Origin: Haliscomenobacter sp. | GTDB lineage: Bacteria > Bacteroidota > Bacteroidia > Chitinophagales > Saprospiraceae | NCBI GenBank assembly: GCA_016707205.1 | Contig: JADJHZ010000003.1 | Location: forward strand, 186,001-250,000 | Reading direction: 5' to 3' | DNA length: 64,000 nt | Part shown: in pieces, positions 9,157-17,092 of the stretch | Numbering within the stretch: position 1 is the first letter of the stretch | Layout of the letters: the number at the start of each line of letters is the position of its first letter | The notes under the pieces: generated by a model | Told to the model about the DNA's origin: nothing | What the model saw: the letters and a program-made list of their open reading frames with translations, nothing else | Databases searched by the model: none | Position numbers and translations under genes: made by a program

Positions 9157-10410
9157 ATGGATAGAAAGATCGAAAAAAAATATTGGACTCCGGGGAAAAT
9201 CTTCCTGGTAGCCGCAGGCGCTATCGCTCTGGTTTTACTGGGGTATTCATTTTTGAAAGCAAAAAAAAGCACGCTGAACGCGGACGCGGACAAGATGGTT
9301 ATTTCCGAGGTGACCGAAGGAACCTTTGACGAATATATTCCGGTAACCGGCGCCGTTCAACCCCTTAAGACCATTCGCCTGGACGCCATCGTAGGAGGGT
9401 ATGTGACGGAAAAACTGGCCGAGGGAGGAACGATGGTCCGGGAAGGCCAAACCCTGCTTCGGCTCGAAAATCAGCAACTTAAGCTCAACTTCCTCCAGTC
9501 CGAAACCGAAGCCAGCCGTCTGGTGAACGACCTCCAAAGCACCCGGCAGCGCCTGAAGGTGGAACGTTTTGAAGGCCGGAAACTGCTTTCCGATCTCGAT
9601 TTCCAGATCGAGCAGGCCAAAGATTGGTACGACCGAAACCGCAAGCTTTTCGAAGACGACGTGATCCCGGAGCAGGATTTCCTCCGGTACAAAAGAGACT
9701 ACGAAAAGCTCGCCAGCCAGCGCGTCATCGAACTGGAATCTCAAAAATACCAGGAGGAAAACGCCATCCTGCAGATCAAACAACTGGAAGGAACCCTGGA
9801 ACGCACCCAGAAAAACGTCGCCCTCTGGCGCCAAACCCTTGAAAATCTCGAGGTCAAGGCCCCGGTGGAGGGCCTGCTCTCGTCGATTGAAGTCGAAGTA
9901 GGCTCCAATATCAACCAGGGGCAAAACATCGGCCAGATCGACGATCTCAAGGGGTTCAAAGTGCGCGCAGGCATCGATGAATACTATATCACCAAAGTAT
10001 TCACCGGTTTGAAAGGCATTTTCGAATTCAACGGAAAAGAATACCCGATGCACATTCAAAAAGTGTACCCCGAGGTGCGCAGCGGAAGGTTTGAAGCGGA
10101 TCTCGCCTTCGCCCGCGACACCCCTTCCGAGATCAAACGCGGTCAAACCGTCAGCATCCGGCTGGAGCTTGGCCAGCCCGCTAAAGCCCTGCTCCTGCCT
10201 GTCGGCGGATTCTTCTCCAGCACCGGCGGCGCCTGGGTCTATGCCCTGGATCCAAACGGCCAAACCGCAAGCAAACGAACGATTCTCCTGGGAAGGAAAA
10301 ACCCCAGCTTTTTAGAAGTCCTCGAAGGCCTCCAACCCGGCGACCGCGTCATCACGTCTTCCTACGACTCTTTCGGCGAAGTGGAAAAACTGGTGTTGAA
10401 GCAAAAATAA
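9157..10410 (+). CDS. Efflux periplasmic adaptor (HlyD/MacA family)
   Basis: About 417 residues from the ATG at 9157 (MDRKIEKKYWTPGKIF). One N-terminal membrane anchor (IFLVAAGAIALVLLGYSFL) precedes a barrel-sandwich/lipoyl-like half, a long coiled-coil hairpin (about residues 100-240, rich in Q, E, K, R), the second lipoyl half (VKAPVEGLLSSIEVEVGSN) and a beta-barrel domain. This is the order of membrane-fusion adaptors that link an inner-membrane ABC transporter to an outer-membrane channel. The gene leads the operon adaptor - ATPase - permease, which lies behind the sigma-54 promoter. The substrate is unknown. No TolC-like gene is in the cluster. Confidence 0.92.
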   Translation: MDRKIEKKYWTPGKIFLVAAGAIALVLLGYSFLKAKKSTLNADADKMVISEVTEGTFDEYIPVTGAVQPLKTIRLDAIVGGYVTEKLAEGGTMVREGQTLLRLENQQLKLNFLQSETEASRLVNDLQSTRQRLKVERFEGRKLLSDLDFQIEQAKDWYDRNRKLFEDDVIPEQDFLRYKRDYEKLASQRVIELESQKYQEENAILQIKQLEGTLERTQKNVALWRQTLENLEVKAPVEGLLSSIEVEVGSNINQGQNIGQIDDLKGFKVRAGIDEYYITKVFTGLKGIFEFNGKEYPMHIQKVYPEVRSGRFEADLAFARDTPSEIKRGQTVSIRLELGQPAKALLLPVGGFFSSTGGAWVYALDPNGQTASKRTILLGRKNPSFLEVLEGLQPGDRVITSSYDSFGEVEKLVLKQK

Positions 10411-10507
10411 CGGGAGACGGGAGACGGAACCTGCTGAACATTCGGAATTTCCCAAAAAAACGGGTCTATGTATCTTAAAAATGACTACCCCTACCTCATA
10501 AATGGTG

Positions 10508-10697
10508 GAAGCTATCTCAAAACCCTTTCCAGGATGTGGGCGGCATTCCTTAACCCCATGGCAAAAGCAGACGAAGCACTTTCCCCTTTGAAGGGAGTTA
10601 GGGGGATGAAACTTCCGGGATGCTAGGGAAAGGTTTCATCCCCCCGGCCCCCTTCAAAGGGGGAAAACGCCATATGCTATGGTTTTGAGATGGCTTC
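10508..10697. mobile_element. MITE-like element, copy A (about 190 bp)
   Basis: The left end GAAGCTATCTCAAAACC (10508-10524) is inverted at the right end as GGTTTTGAGATGGCTTC (10681-10697), 16 of 17 positions matching. Inside are nested inverted repeats: CCCCTTTGAAGG with CCTTCAAAGGGG, and GGGGGATGAAAC with GTTTCATCCCCC. The whole element could therefore fold into one long hairpin. It codes for nothing. A homologous copy lies at 24798. Confidence 0.7.
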
Positions 10698-10712
10698 AAA
10701 ACAGAAAACCGC

Positions 10713-10748
10713 GCACCGTACTTCGTAAATCGTACTTCGTAAATCGTG
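10713..10748. repeat. 14-bp direct repeat CGTACTTCGTAAAT
   Basis: Two tandem copies plus a partial third, just upstream of the ATPase start. Confidence 0.7.
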
Positions 10749-10768
10749 CCTCAAAAAAACCATTCTAC

Positions 10769-11446
10769 ATGATAACAACAGAAAATCTTCAAAAAGTCTT
10801 CACCACCGAGGAAGTAGAAACCACTGCCCTCAACGGCATCACCCTGGAAATCCGGGACGGGGAATTCGTTGCGGTCATGGGGCCGTCCGGTTGCGGAAAA
10901 ACCACGTTGCTCAACATTCTGGGGCTATTGGACACTCCAAGCCAGGGAGCTTATCATTTCTTCGGCAAAGAGGTGTCCAAACTGCCCGAACGGGGGCGCA
11001 CCGACCTCCGGAAGGGGAACATCGGCTTCGTTTTTCAAAGTTTTAATTTGATTGACGAATTGACCGTTTTTGAAAACGTAGAACTCCCGCTACTCTATTT
11101 AAAAGTGCCTGCTGCCGAACGCAAGCAGCGCGTGGAAGCGGCACTGGAGCGAATGAACATGATGCACCGCCGCAACCATTTCCCACAGCAGCTTTCCGGT
11201 GGGCAGCAGCAGCGCGCAGCCATTGCCCGGGCGGTAATCGCCAAACCCCGGATGATTCTCGCCGACGAACCTACCGGCAACCTCGACTCCAGCAACGGCG
11301 AGCAGGTCATGGCGTTGCTCCAGGAACTGAACAACGAAGGAACGACCATCATCATGGTGACGCACTCCCCCCACGACGCCGGGTTTGCCCACCGGATAAT
11401 CCAATTATTCGATGGTAAAGTCCTTTCCGAAAGCGCTCCTGTCTAA
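10769..11446 (+). CDS. ABC transporter ATP-binding protein (MacB/LolD type)
   Basis: 225 residues from ATG 10769 (MITTENLQKVF). Walker A GPSGCGKTTLLNIL, Q-loop FQSFNLIDELTVFENV, signature LSGGQQQRAAIARA, Walker B ILADEPTGNLDSSN, switch His in MVTHSPHDA. The family energises MacB/LolCDE-like FtsX permeases that move substrates at the periplasmic face rather than through the membrane. Upstream in-frame codons translate repeat DNA and are not used. It is followed by its permease after a 133-bp spacer and preceded by the adaptor. Confidence 0.93.
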   Translation: MITTENLQKVFTTEEVETTALNGITLEIRDGEFVAVMGPSGCGKTTLLNILGLLDTPSQGAYHFFGKEVSKLPERGRTDLRKGNIGFVFQSFNLIDELTVFENVELPLLYLKVPAAERKQRVEAALERMNMMHRRNHFPQQLSGGQQQRAAIARAVIAKPRMILADEPTGNLDSSNGEQVMALLQELNNEGTTIIMVTHSPHDAGFAHRIIQLFDGKVLSESAPV

Positions 11447-11579
11447 CCGTATACCCTACTGGACATGTTCATTTTCCAGGCATCCAGACCTTCCAGGTTT
11501 GCGAAACGTCTCGTTCCCAAAATGTCCACTAATGCACTAATCCTAACATCAAGCCATCACCCGGCAAAATAAAAACCTT

Positions 11580-14015
11580 ATGTGGAAAAATTACCTGACC
11601 ATTGCGGTTCGCAATCTGGTCAAAAACAAAATCTACAGTTTGATCAATATCGCCGGGCTGGGCCTGGGATTAGCCGCCTGTATGCTCATCCTGCTCTGGG
11701 TCACCGACGAATTAAGCTTCGACCGGTGGAACGAGAAAGCCGGACAAATATACAGGGCGGAGGTCAGCGCCTCCTTTGGCGGGAAATCCTTTCAGGGCGC
11801 CGTAAGCCCCGGCCCGATGGCGCAAGCGTTAATCTCCGATTTTCCTGAAGTAGAGGCCGTTGCCCGCTTCTGGAACATGGGGACGGCCCTGGTCCGAACC
11901 GGCGCCGAAACCTTCAAGGAATCTGGCGTCGTCTTTGCGGATTCCACCCTGTTCGATGTATTTAGCCTGCGCATGGTTCAGGGGGACCCGGAAACCGCTC
12001 TGGCTGTGCCGGATGGGGTCGTCCTTACCGAAACCATGGCCCGGAAGTACTTTCCCGGCAAAAACCCGGTCGGCCAAACCCTCCTGTTCGATGGAGAACG
12101 CCCAATGCGGGTAACCGGAGTGATCGAAGATATTCCCCAAAATACGCATTTTACGATCAATATGATCCGAAGCCTCTCCGGAGAGGAATACTCCAGGGAT
12201 CCCAACTGGCTGAGCAACAACTTCCTCACCTATCTGGTGCTGAGAGCCGGGACAAGCTATTCAGCTTTTGAAAAAAAGATGAACGCGCATCTGCTTAAAA
12301 CCTATGTCGGCCCCCAGGCCGAACAGGTACTCGGGCAGTCTATGGATGCGCTACTCAAAGCAGGCACCTATATCAAGTTCAATTTGACGCCGCTTACCCG
12401 CATCCACCTGCATTCCAATAAGGTTGCCGAGCTGGGCCCCAACGGCAACGCCCAATACGTCTGGATCTTCAGTTTGGCGGCGTTCTTTATCCTGACCATC
12501 GCAGTAGTGAATTTTATCAACCTGGCTACTGCCCGTTCAGCCCTGCGGGCAAAGGAAATAGGCATCCGCAAGGTGGTGGGCTCCCAACGCCACGCATTGA
12601 TCCAGCAATTTCTAGGAGAGTCGGTGCTGATGGTCCTGCTGGCAACGGTTTTTGCCCTGCTGCTTGCACAACTCCTGATGCCTGCATATAACCAGATCAC
12701 CGGAAAAACCATGAATCTGCCGGCGGGCTCCTGGCAGTTCTGGGCTGCGCTGTCGGCCAGTGTCGCTGTCACCGGGTTGGCTGCAGGAATCTATCCGGCC
12801 TTCTTTTTATCGAGGTTTCAGCCCATCCTCGTCCTTAAAGGGCGGTTTTCGGATTCGCTGAAAGGCCGCAGGCTTAGAAGCGCGCTGGTTGTATTTCAGT
12901 TTTTTATCGCCTGCACCCTGATCTTTTGTTCTATTGTGATCCGGCAACAGATTGCTTATATCCAGAATAAACAGCTCGGATTTGACAGAAACCAGGTCAT
13001 CGTAATCAACGACGCTTATGCTTTGGACGCCAACATAGAGGTATTCAAAGAGCAGGTAAAATCGATGCCCAACGTCATCAATGCTACCGTATCCGGGTTT
13101 CTCCCCGTCACATCCAGCCGGTCGGACAGCCCGATTTGCAAGGTCCCCGAAGTACGCCAGGATCAATGCGTACTAAGTCAGCACTGGAGAGTCGACGACC
13201 AGTATATTCCTACCCTGGGAATGGAAATAACCAGAGGGAGAAATTTTGACGCCGGCCGGCCTGCCGATTCCCTGGCAGTCATCCTGAACGAGCGCGCAGC
13301 CCAAATGCTGTTTCCGGATAAAGACCCTTTAGGCCAGGATGTTTACAGCGCGGAGACCTTTGATCAGGCAGGGGATATGGTGACGCTCCCTTTCAAGGTG
13401 ATTGGCGTCGTCAAGGACTTCAACTACGAATCCCTGCGCGATCAGGTATCCCCGCTGACCCTGTTTTTGCGCCCGAACTCCAATCATGTCAGCATTCGGG
13501 TAAATGGGAAAAACCTGCCGGCGACGATTGCCCGCCTGGAAAAATACTGGAAGGACCTGGCGCCGGGAGTCCCTTTCTCGTTCGAGTTTTTGGATACCCG
13601 GTTTGATGCGATGTACCGCACCGAAATCCGCGTAGGGCAGATCTCCAACATCTTCTCTTTCCTGAGTATTCTTATTGCGTGCCTGGGTCTGTTTGGTCTG
13701 GCTACATTCACTGCCGAAAGGCGCACAAAGGAAATTGGCATTCGCAAAGTCATGGGCGCCAGCACAGGCAGCGTGGTGCTGCTGCTCTCCCGCGACCTGT
13801 TGCGCCTGGTCCTCATTTCCCTGATTTTTGCTATCCCGGTATCCTGGTGGGCAATGAACGCCTGGCTCAAAAACTTCGCTTACCACATCGAGGTGCAATG
13901 GTGGGTACTCCTTGCCGTTAGCGCCCTGGCCGTCGCTGTCGCTTTCCTGACTGTCAGCATTCAAGGCCTAAGGGCCGCCCTGATGGATCCGGTAAAGTCT
14001 CTCAGGACGGAATGA
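11580..14015 (+). CDS. ABC transporter permease (FtsX/MacB type, duplicated)
   Basis: 811 residues. It starts with MWKNYLTIAVRNLVKNKIYS, typical of the Bacteroidota double-length FtsX permeases. One N-terminal membrane helix is followed by a periplasmic MacB_PCD-like domain (about 50-270), three helices of the first FtsX domain (about 285-400), a second membrane anchor and periplasmic domain (about 425-670), and a second FtsX domain (about 675-800). The repeated ...KEIGIRKVVGS / KEIGIRKVMGA motifs mark the two FtsX halves. It completes the adaptor - ATPase - permease unit. A peptide or lipid export role is likely; the substrate is unknown. Confidence 0.92.
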   Translation: MWKNYLTIAVRNLVKNKIYSLINIAGLGLGLAACMLILLWVTDELSFDRWNEKAGQIYRAEVSASFGGKSFQGAVSPGPMAQALISDFPEVEAVARFWNMGTALVRTGAETFKESGVVFADSTLFDVFSLRMVQGDPETALAVPDGVVLTETMARKYFPGKNPVGQTLLFDGERPMRVTGVIEDIPQNTHFTINMIRSLSGEEYSRDPNWLSNNFLTYLVLRAGTSYSAFEKKMNAHLLKTYVGPQAEQVLGQSMDALLKAGTYIKFNLTPLTRIHLHSNKVAELGPNGNAQYVWIFSLAAFFILTIAVVNFINLATARSALRAKEIGIRKVVGSQRHALIQQFLGESVLMVLLATVFALLLAQLLMPAYNQITGKTMNLPAGSWQFWAALSASVAVTGLAAGIYPAFFLSRFQPILVLKGRFSDSLKGRRLRSALVVFQFFIACTLIFCSIVIRQQIAYIQNKQLGFDRNQVIVINDAYALDANIEVFKEQVKSMPNVINATVSGFLPVTSSRSDSPICKVPEVRQDQCVLSQHWRVDDQYIPTLGMEITRGRNFDAGRPADSLAVILNERAAQMLFPDKDPLGQDVYSAETFDQAGDMVTLPFKVIGVVKDFNYESLRDQVSPLTLFLRPNSNHVSIRVNGKNLPATIARLEKYWKDLAPGVPFSFEFLDTRFDAMYRTEIRVGQISNIFSFLSILIACLGLFGLATFTAERRTKEIGIRKVMGASTGSVVLLLSRDLLRLVLISLIFAIPVSWWAMNAWLKNFAYHIEVQWWVLLAVSALAVAVAFLTVSIQGLRAALMDPVKSLRTE

Positions 14016-14040
14016 GCAATAGGGAAAAGTTACGTATGGC

Positions 14041-15084
14041 TTAATTGATCTTCTCCACAAATACCTGCTGCATGCGCTTGGAATCGTTGAGCATTTTAAA
14101 AAAAGGCGCCAGATAGGCTTCGGTTTCTTTGGCAGCGCGGGGACTAAGCGGCGTTAAGTCCCGGCAAGCCTGTTGGAATGGAGTGGTCAACCCGAGAAAG
14201 TTTTCCACAACCTGCCGAATGGTTTCCGGATCGAACGCATCGCCTTTGTGATACCTTTGCGCGACATCCTGGATAGGAAGCGTTTCATTGGGCTGCGCGT
14301 AATCCGTTGCCACCAGGCCGGAATAATCAAAGTCGTAAGGGATGGCGATCAGTTTGGTCCGTTCGGGCGCCTTGATCGTCGCCATGTTGTGCCGGTTGGC
14401 CAGGTTCCAGTCGGTGTTCCCGATCATGTACTGGAAGACTTCCATTTGAGCGAGGTGATCGGGTTCGACAAAAACGCCATAGGTGAGTTTCCGTTCGATC
14501 ACCTGAGCGCCCAGGCGGGCGCAGAGCTCGGCTTCCGGCTCGATCAGGATGGCGTACAATTCAGTGGACTGCCCTTCCCGGTCCACGTCGAGGTACGTAA
14601 TTTTAGCCAGCTTCACCCGGAAACTATACGGAGAAATCAGGTTGTACAGCCGGTAGCCCAGGTATTCTTTGAATAGGTACAGGTTATTTATTTCTCCCGG
14701 GCGGCAACTATTGGCCAGCTTGATCTCGTGAAACGGCGCATAGCCTGCCTGGGTAAGGAGCGATTTGCTGAATTTCATTTTCAACGGAGGAAAATAGCAC
14801 ACTTCTTTGCGCCGGTTGCCCCGGGCCCTGATCTGAAGTTCGTGCTGCACCGGCTGTCCATCCCCCCCGGTATACCGGAGCGTCGCTTTCTTGAGTTCTT
14901 CCAACCCTTTTTTCTGAATGATATTGCGAAAAGGGGTTTCGATGGTCAGCTCCACCACCTCCTCCGGGCGCTCGTACAGTTCCTGGAAGACCGTCTTGCC
15001 CAAACGCAAGGTGTCCTGAGCCCCGGTTTTAGCGGAAAGGACTACGAAAAAACAAAGCGCGAACAGGGTCAGGTTGTTTTTCAT
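14041..15084 (-). CDS. Secreted protein, possibly CotH-kinase-like
   Basis: 347 residues with a signal peptide (MKNNLTLFALCFFVVLSAKTGA). Motifs LQIRARGNRRKEVCYFPPLK, LANSCRPGEINNLYLFKEYL, MIGNTDWNLANRHNM and IPYDFDYSGLV recall the layout of CotH-type spore-coat kinases (GNTDW-N-HN, and an acidic D-F-D metal site). The match is by motif order only, so the family is tentative. It probably acts in the periplasm or outside. It converges with the efflux permease gene (25-bp gap). Confidence 0.55.
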   Translation of the reverse strand: MKNNLTLFALCFFVVLSAKTGAQDTLRLGKTVFQELYERPEEVVELTIETPFRNIIQKKGLEELKKATLRYTGGDGQPVQHELQIRARGNRRKEVCYFPPLKMKFSKSLLTQAGYAPFHEIKLANSCRPGEINNLYLFKEYLGYRLYNLISPYSFRVKLAKITYLDVDREGQSTELYAILIEPEAELCARLGAQVIERKLTYGVFVEPDHLAQMEVFQYMIGNTDWNLANRHNMATIKAPERTKLIAIPYDFDYSGLVATDYAQPNETLPIQDVAQRYHKGDAFDPETIRQVVENFLGLTTPFQQACRDLTPLSPRAAKETEAYLAPFFKMLNDSKRMQQVFVEKIN

Positions 15085-15180
15085 CGACGGGAATTTGAGC
15101 GCTGAAATAGGCTTCCAAGATAGTTTGAAAATAAAGAATCCGCGTTTAAAACGATCTCAATCCTGGGGGATACCCGGCAA

Positions 15181-16056
15181 TCACTCCACCCGCACCCTGG
15201 CCCACACCGGCAAATGGTCGGAAGGGAGCCTTCCGCTCCAGGAGTCGGACAGGATGGCGTGTTTCAGGACCGACACCCCGTTTTTCACCAGCACGTAATC
15301 GATGCGCTGACCGGGCATACCCGGAAAAAGGAAGGCGTTGGTCCACGTACCCGTAGGGCCGTGGTGCGGCATTTGGGACACGAAGTACCCATCGGTAAGC
15401 CGGTGCGGATTGCCTGGGTCGGTGACGATCCGGATGGGGGCGTCGGTAGGTTGGGCGTTAAAGTCACCCGTAACCACCACCGGCATGACGCCGGCAATCT
15501 CCAGGACTTTATTCAGCAACAGCCTGGCGCTTTCCTCCCGCGCCTGTTTTCCCATGTGGTCGAAATGGGTATTGAAGTGAAAAAAGACCTTTCCCGTAGA
15601 TTTGTCCCGGAACTTGCCCCAGGTGACGATGCGGGGCAGGGCGGCATCCCAGCCCTTTTTGCCGGCCTCGTCCGGATGTTCCGACAGCCAGAAGGTGCTG
15701 CTTTCCAGCAACTCCAGCCGGTCGGTGCGGTAGAGGATCGCCGAGAATTCATTGTCGGGGTTGGGGGTTGTGGTGCCGTCGGTGCGGCAAACCCCCGTCC
15801 AGGCAAAAGGCGGCAGCAGCTTGCTGAGGTCGTCCAACTGGCTGCGGAAGGCTTCCTGCACCCCCACCAGATCGGCTTCGTAAAAGCGGATCATACTGGC
15901 CGCCATGTCCTTGCGGTTCGGCCAATAGTTAAACCCGTCGTCCGGATTGGGCATACGGATGTTGAACGACATGACGTTCAGGCCTTCGCCCTGGCCAAAG
16001 AGCGAAAGGGGCGAAAGAAGCCAAAAGGCGAAAAGGCAGCAATGGAACGGGCGCAT
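15181..16056 (-). CDS. Secreted endonuclease/exonuclease/phosphatase family protein
   Basis: About 291 residues from ATG 16056 (MRPFHCCLFAFWLLSPLSLFG, a signal peptide). It has the DNase I-like fold motifs in order: VMSFNIRMP, LVGVQEAF (catalytic Glu), FNTHFDHMG (His), VVTGDFNAQPTD (Asp, Asn) and SDHLPVWARV (Asp-His pair). Family members hydrolyse phosphodiesters or phosphomonoesters (nucleic acids, inositol phosphates, sphingomyelin). The signal peptide argues for an extracellular or periplasmic substrate. The longest frame (from 16308) is not used, because its first 84 codons run antisense into the HAD gene region. Confidence 0.9.
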   Translation of the reverse strand: MRPFHCCLFAFWLLSPLSLFGQGEGLNVMSFNIRMPNPDDGFNYWPNRKDMAASMIRFYEADLVGVQEAFRSQLDDLSKLLPPFAWTGVCRTDGTTTPNPDNEFSAILYRTDRLELLESSTFWLSEHPDEAGKKGWDAALPRIVTWGKFRDKSTGKVFFHFNTHFDHMGKQAREESARLLLNKVLEIAGVMPVVVTGDFNAQPTDAPIRIVTDPGNPHRLTDGYFVSQMPHHGPTGTWTNAFLFPGMPGQRIDYVLVKNGVSVLKHAILSDSWSGRLPSDHLPVWARVRVE

Positions 16057-16215
16057 GGGCAGGATTTTAGGTTGAAAATAGTGCTTTTTCCCGGCAGAGC
16101 AAAGCCAGCAACACAGGTGCGTAGGTGTCCCCGCCTTTCCGGCGCAGACCAGCCTGCCGTACATGCCTTTACCGCATTTATTCCCTACCTTTGGCCGGTC
16201 AAAAATCCTTGGTCT

Positions 16216-16872
16216 ATGCCTTTCGATCTCCTCATCTGCGACCTCGACGGCACGCTCGTCGATTCGAAACACGATTTGATGGCCGCGCTCAACCATGCGC
16301 TCGGCCATTTGGGACAGCCCCTGGTCGACGTAGAGGATGTCCCGGGGCTGTTGGGCAGCGGACTGCTCTCTTTGCTCAAGTCGGTCACAAGTACCGACGA
16401 CCCGGAACTACTCGACCATGCCCGCCACCTGTTCAATGCCTACTACCGCGAACACGTGGCCGACCTGACGCGCTGCTACCCCGGCGTCCGGGAAACGCTG
16501 GCAGCGCTACCGGGCATCAAAAAGGCTGTTTACAGCAATAAGCCCCACTCTTTTACGGAAGCCGTCGTGGAAGCGGTAGGACTGGCGCCCTTTTTCAACA
16601 TCATCCTTGGCGCCCAGCCGGAGGTGATGCCCCTGAAGCCGGACCCAGCCGGCATCCGCCACCTGCTGTCTACCCTCCAGATCGCCCCCGAACGCGCCCT
16701 CATGGTCGGCGATTCCACGCACGATCTGGAAGCAGCCCGCGCAGCCGGCGTACGCGCCTGCGCAGTCACCTACGGGTACCGGCCCGCAGAGGCGCTGCGC
16801 GCCCACCAGCCGGAATTTGTAATCGATGGGTTTGGCGAGTTGATGGGGATATTTGGGAAAGAGGCAGAATAA
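16216..16872 (+). CDS. HAD-family phosphatase, phosphoglycolate phosphatase-like
   Basis: 218 residues from ATG 16216. Motif I DLDGTLVDSKHDL (nucleophile Asp), motif II YSNKPH, motif III Lys in LKPDP, and motif IV GDSTHDLEAARAAG. A helical cap domain lies between motifs I and II, as in the Gph/PGP subfamily. Phosphoglycolate or another small phosphate ester is the likely substrate; the sequence cannot fix which. It is divergent from the endonuclease/phosphatase gene. Confidence 0.9.
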   Translation: MPFDLLICDLDGTLVDSKHDLMAALNHALGHLGQPLVDVEDVPGLLGSGLLSLLKSVTSTDDPELLDHARHLFNAYYREHVADLTRCYPGVRETLAALPGIKKAVYSNKPHSFTEAVVEAVGLAPFFNIILGAQPEVMPLKPDPAGIRHLLSTLQIAPERALMVGDSTHDLEAARAAGVRACAVTYGYRPAEALRAHQPEFVIDGFGELMGIFGKEAE

Positions 16873-16885
16873 AAACTACTGCTGT

Positions 16886-16928
16886 GGAAAGGTTTCATCC
16901 CCGGCCCCCTTCAAAGGGGGACATCGCT
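16886..16928. mobile_element. Internal fragment of the 190-bp element
   Basis: GGAAAGGTTTCATCCCCGG and CCCCCTTCAAAGGGGGA match the interior of the copy at 10508, but no terminal repeats are present. Confidence 0.5.
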
Positions 16929-16989
16929 TTGCCTTGAATATTGAACCCTAAACATGACCGGTTGTCCCCCCTACGCTCTTTAAAGGGAG

Positions 16990-17092
16990 ACATCGCTTTG
17001 CCTTGAACTTTGAACATTGAACCTTAAACGCCCAAACGCCTAAACGCCCAAATGCCTCAACGCCTTAACCCCTCAACGCCTAAACCCCCAAC
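16990..17092. repeat. Octamer array AAACGCCT/C, running into the pyruvate carboxylase 3' end
   Basis: A TTGAAC-rich stretch changes into about nine 8-bp units of the form (A/C/T)AACGCC(T/C). The array overlaps the last codons and the stop of the pyruvate carboxylase gene, whose C-terminal tail (GGLGVEGLRR) is its translation. Confidence 0.8.

Larger units (their letters stand above)
10411..10768. other. Spacer between efflux adaptor and ATPase genes
   Basis: Holds a GGGAGAC duplication just after the adaptor stop, one copy of the 190-bp element, and a 14-bp direct repeat. No gene. The two flanking genes point the same way, so the element probably sits inside a transcribed spacer. Confidence 0.7.
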
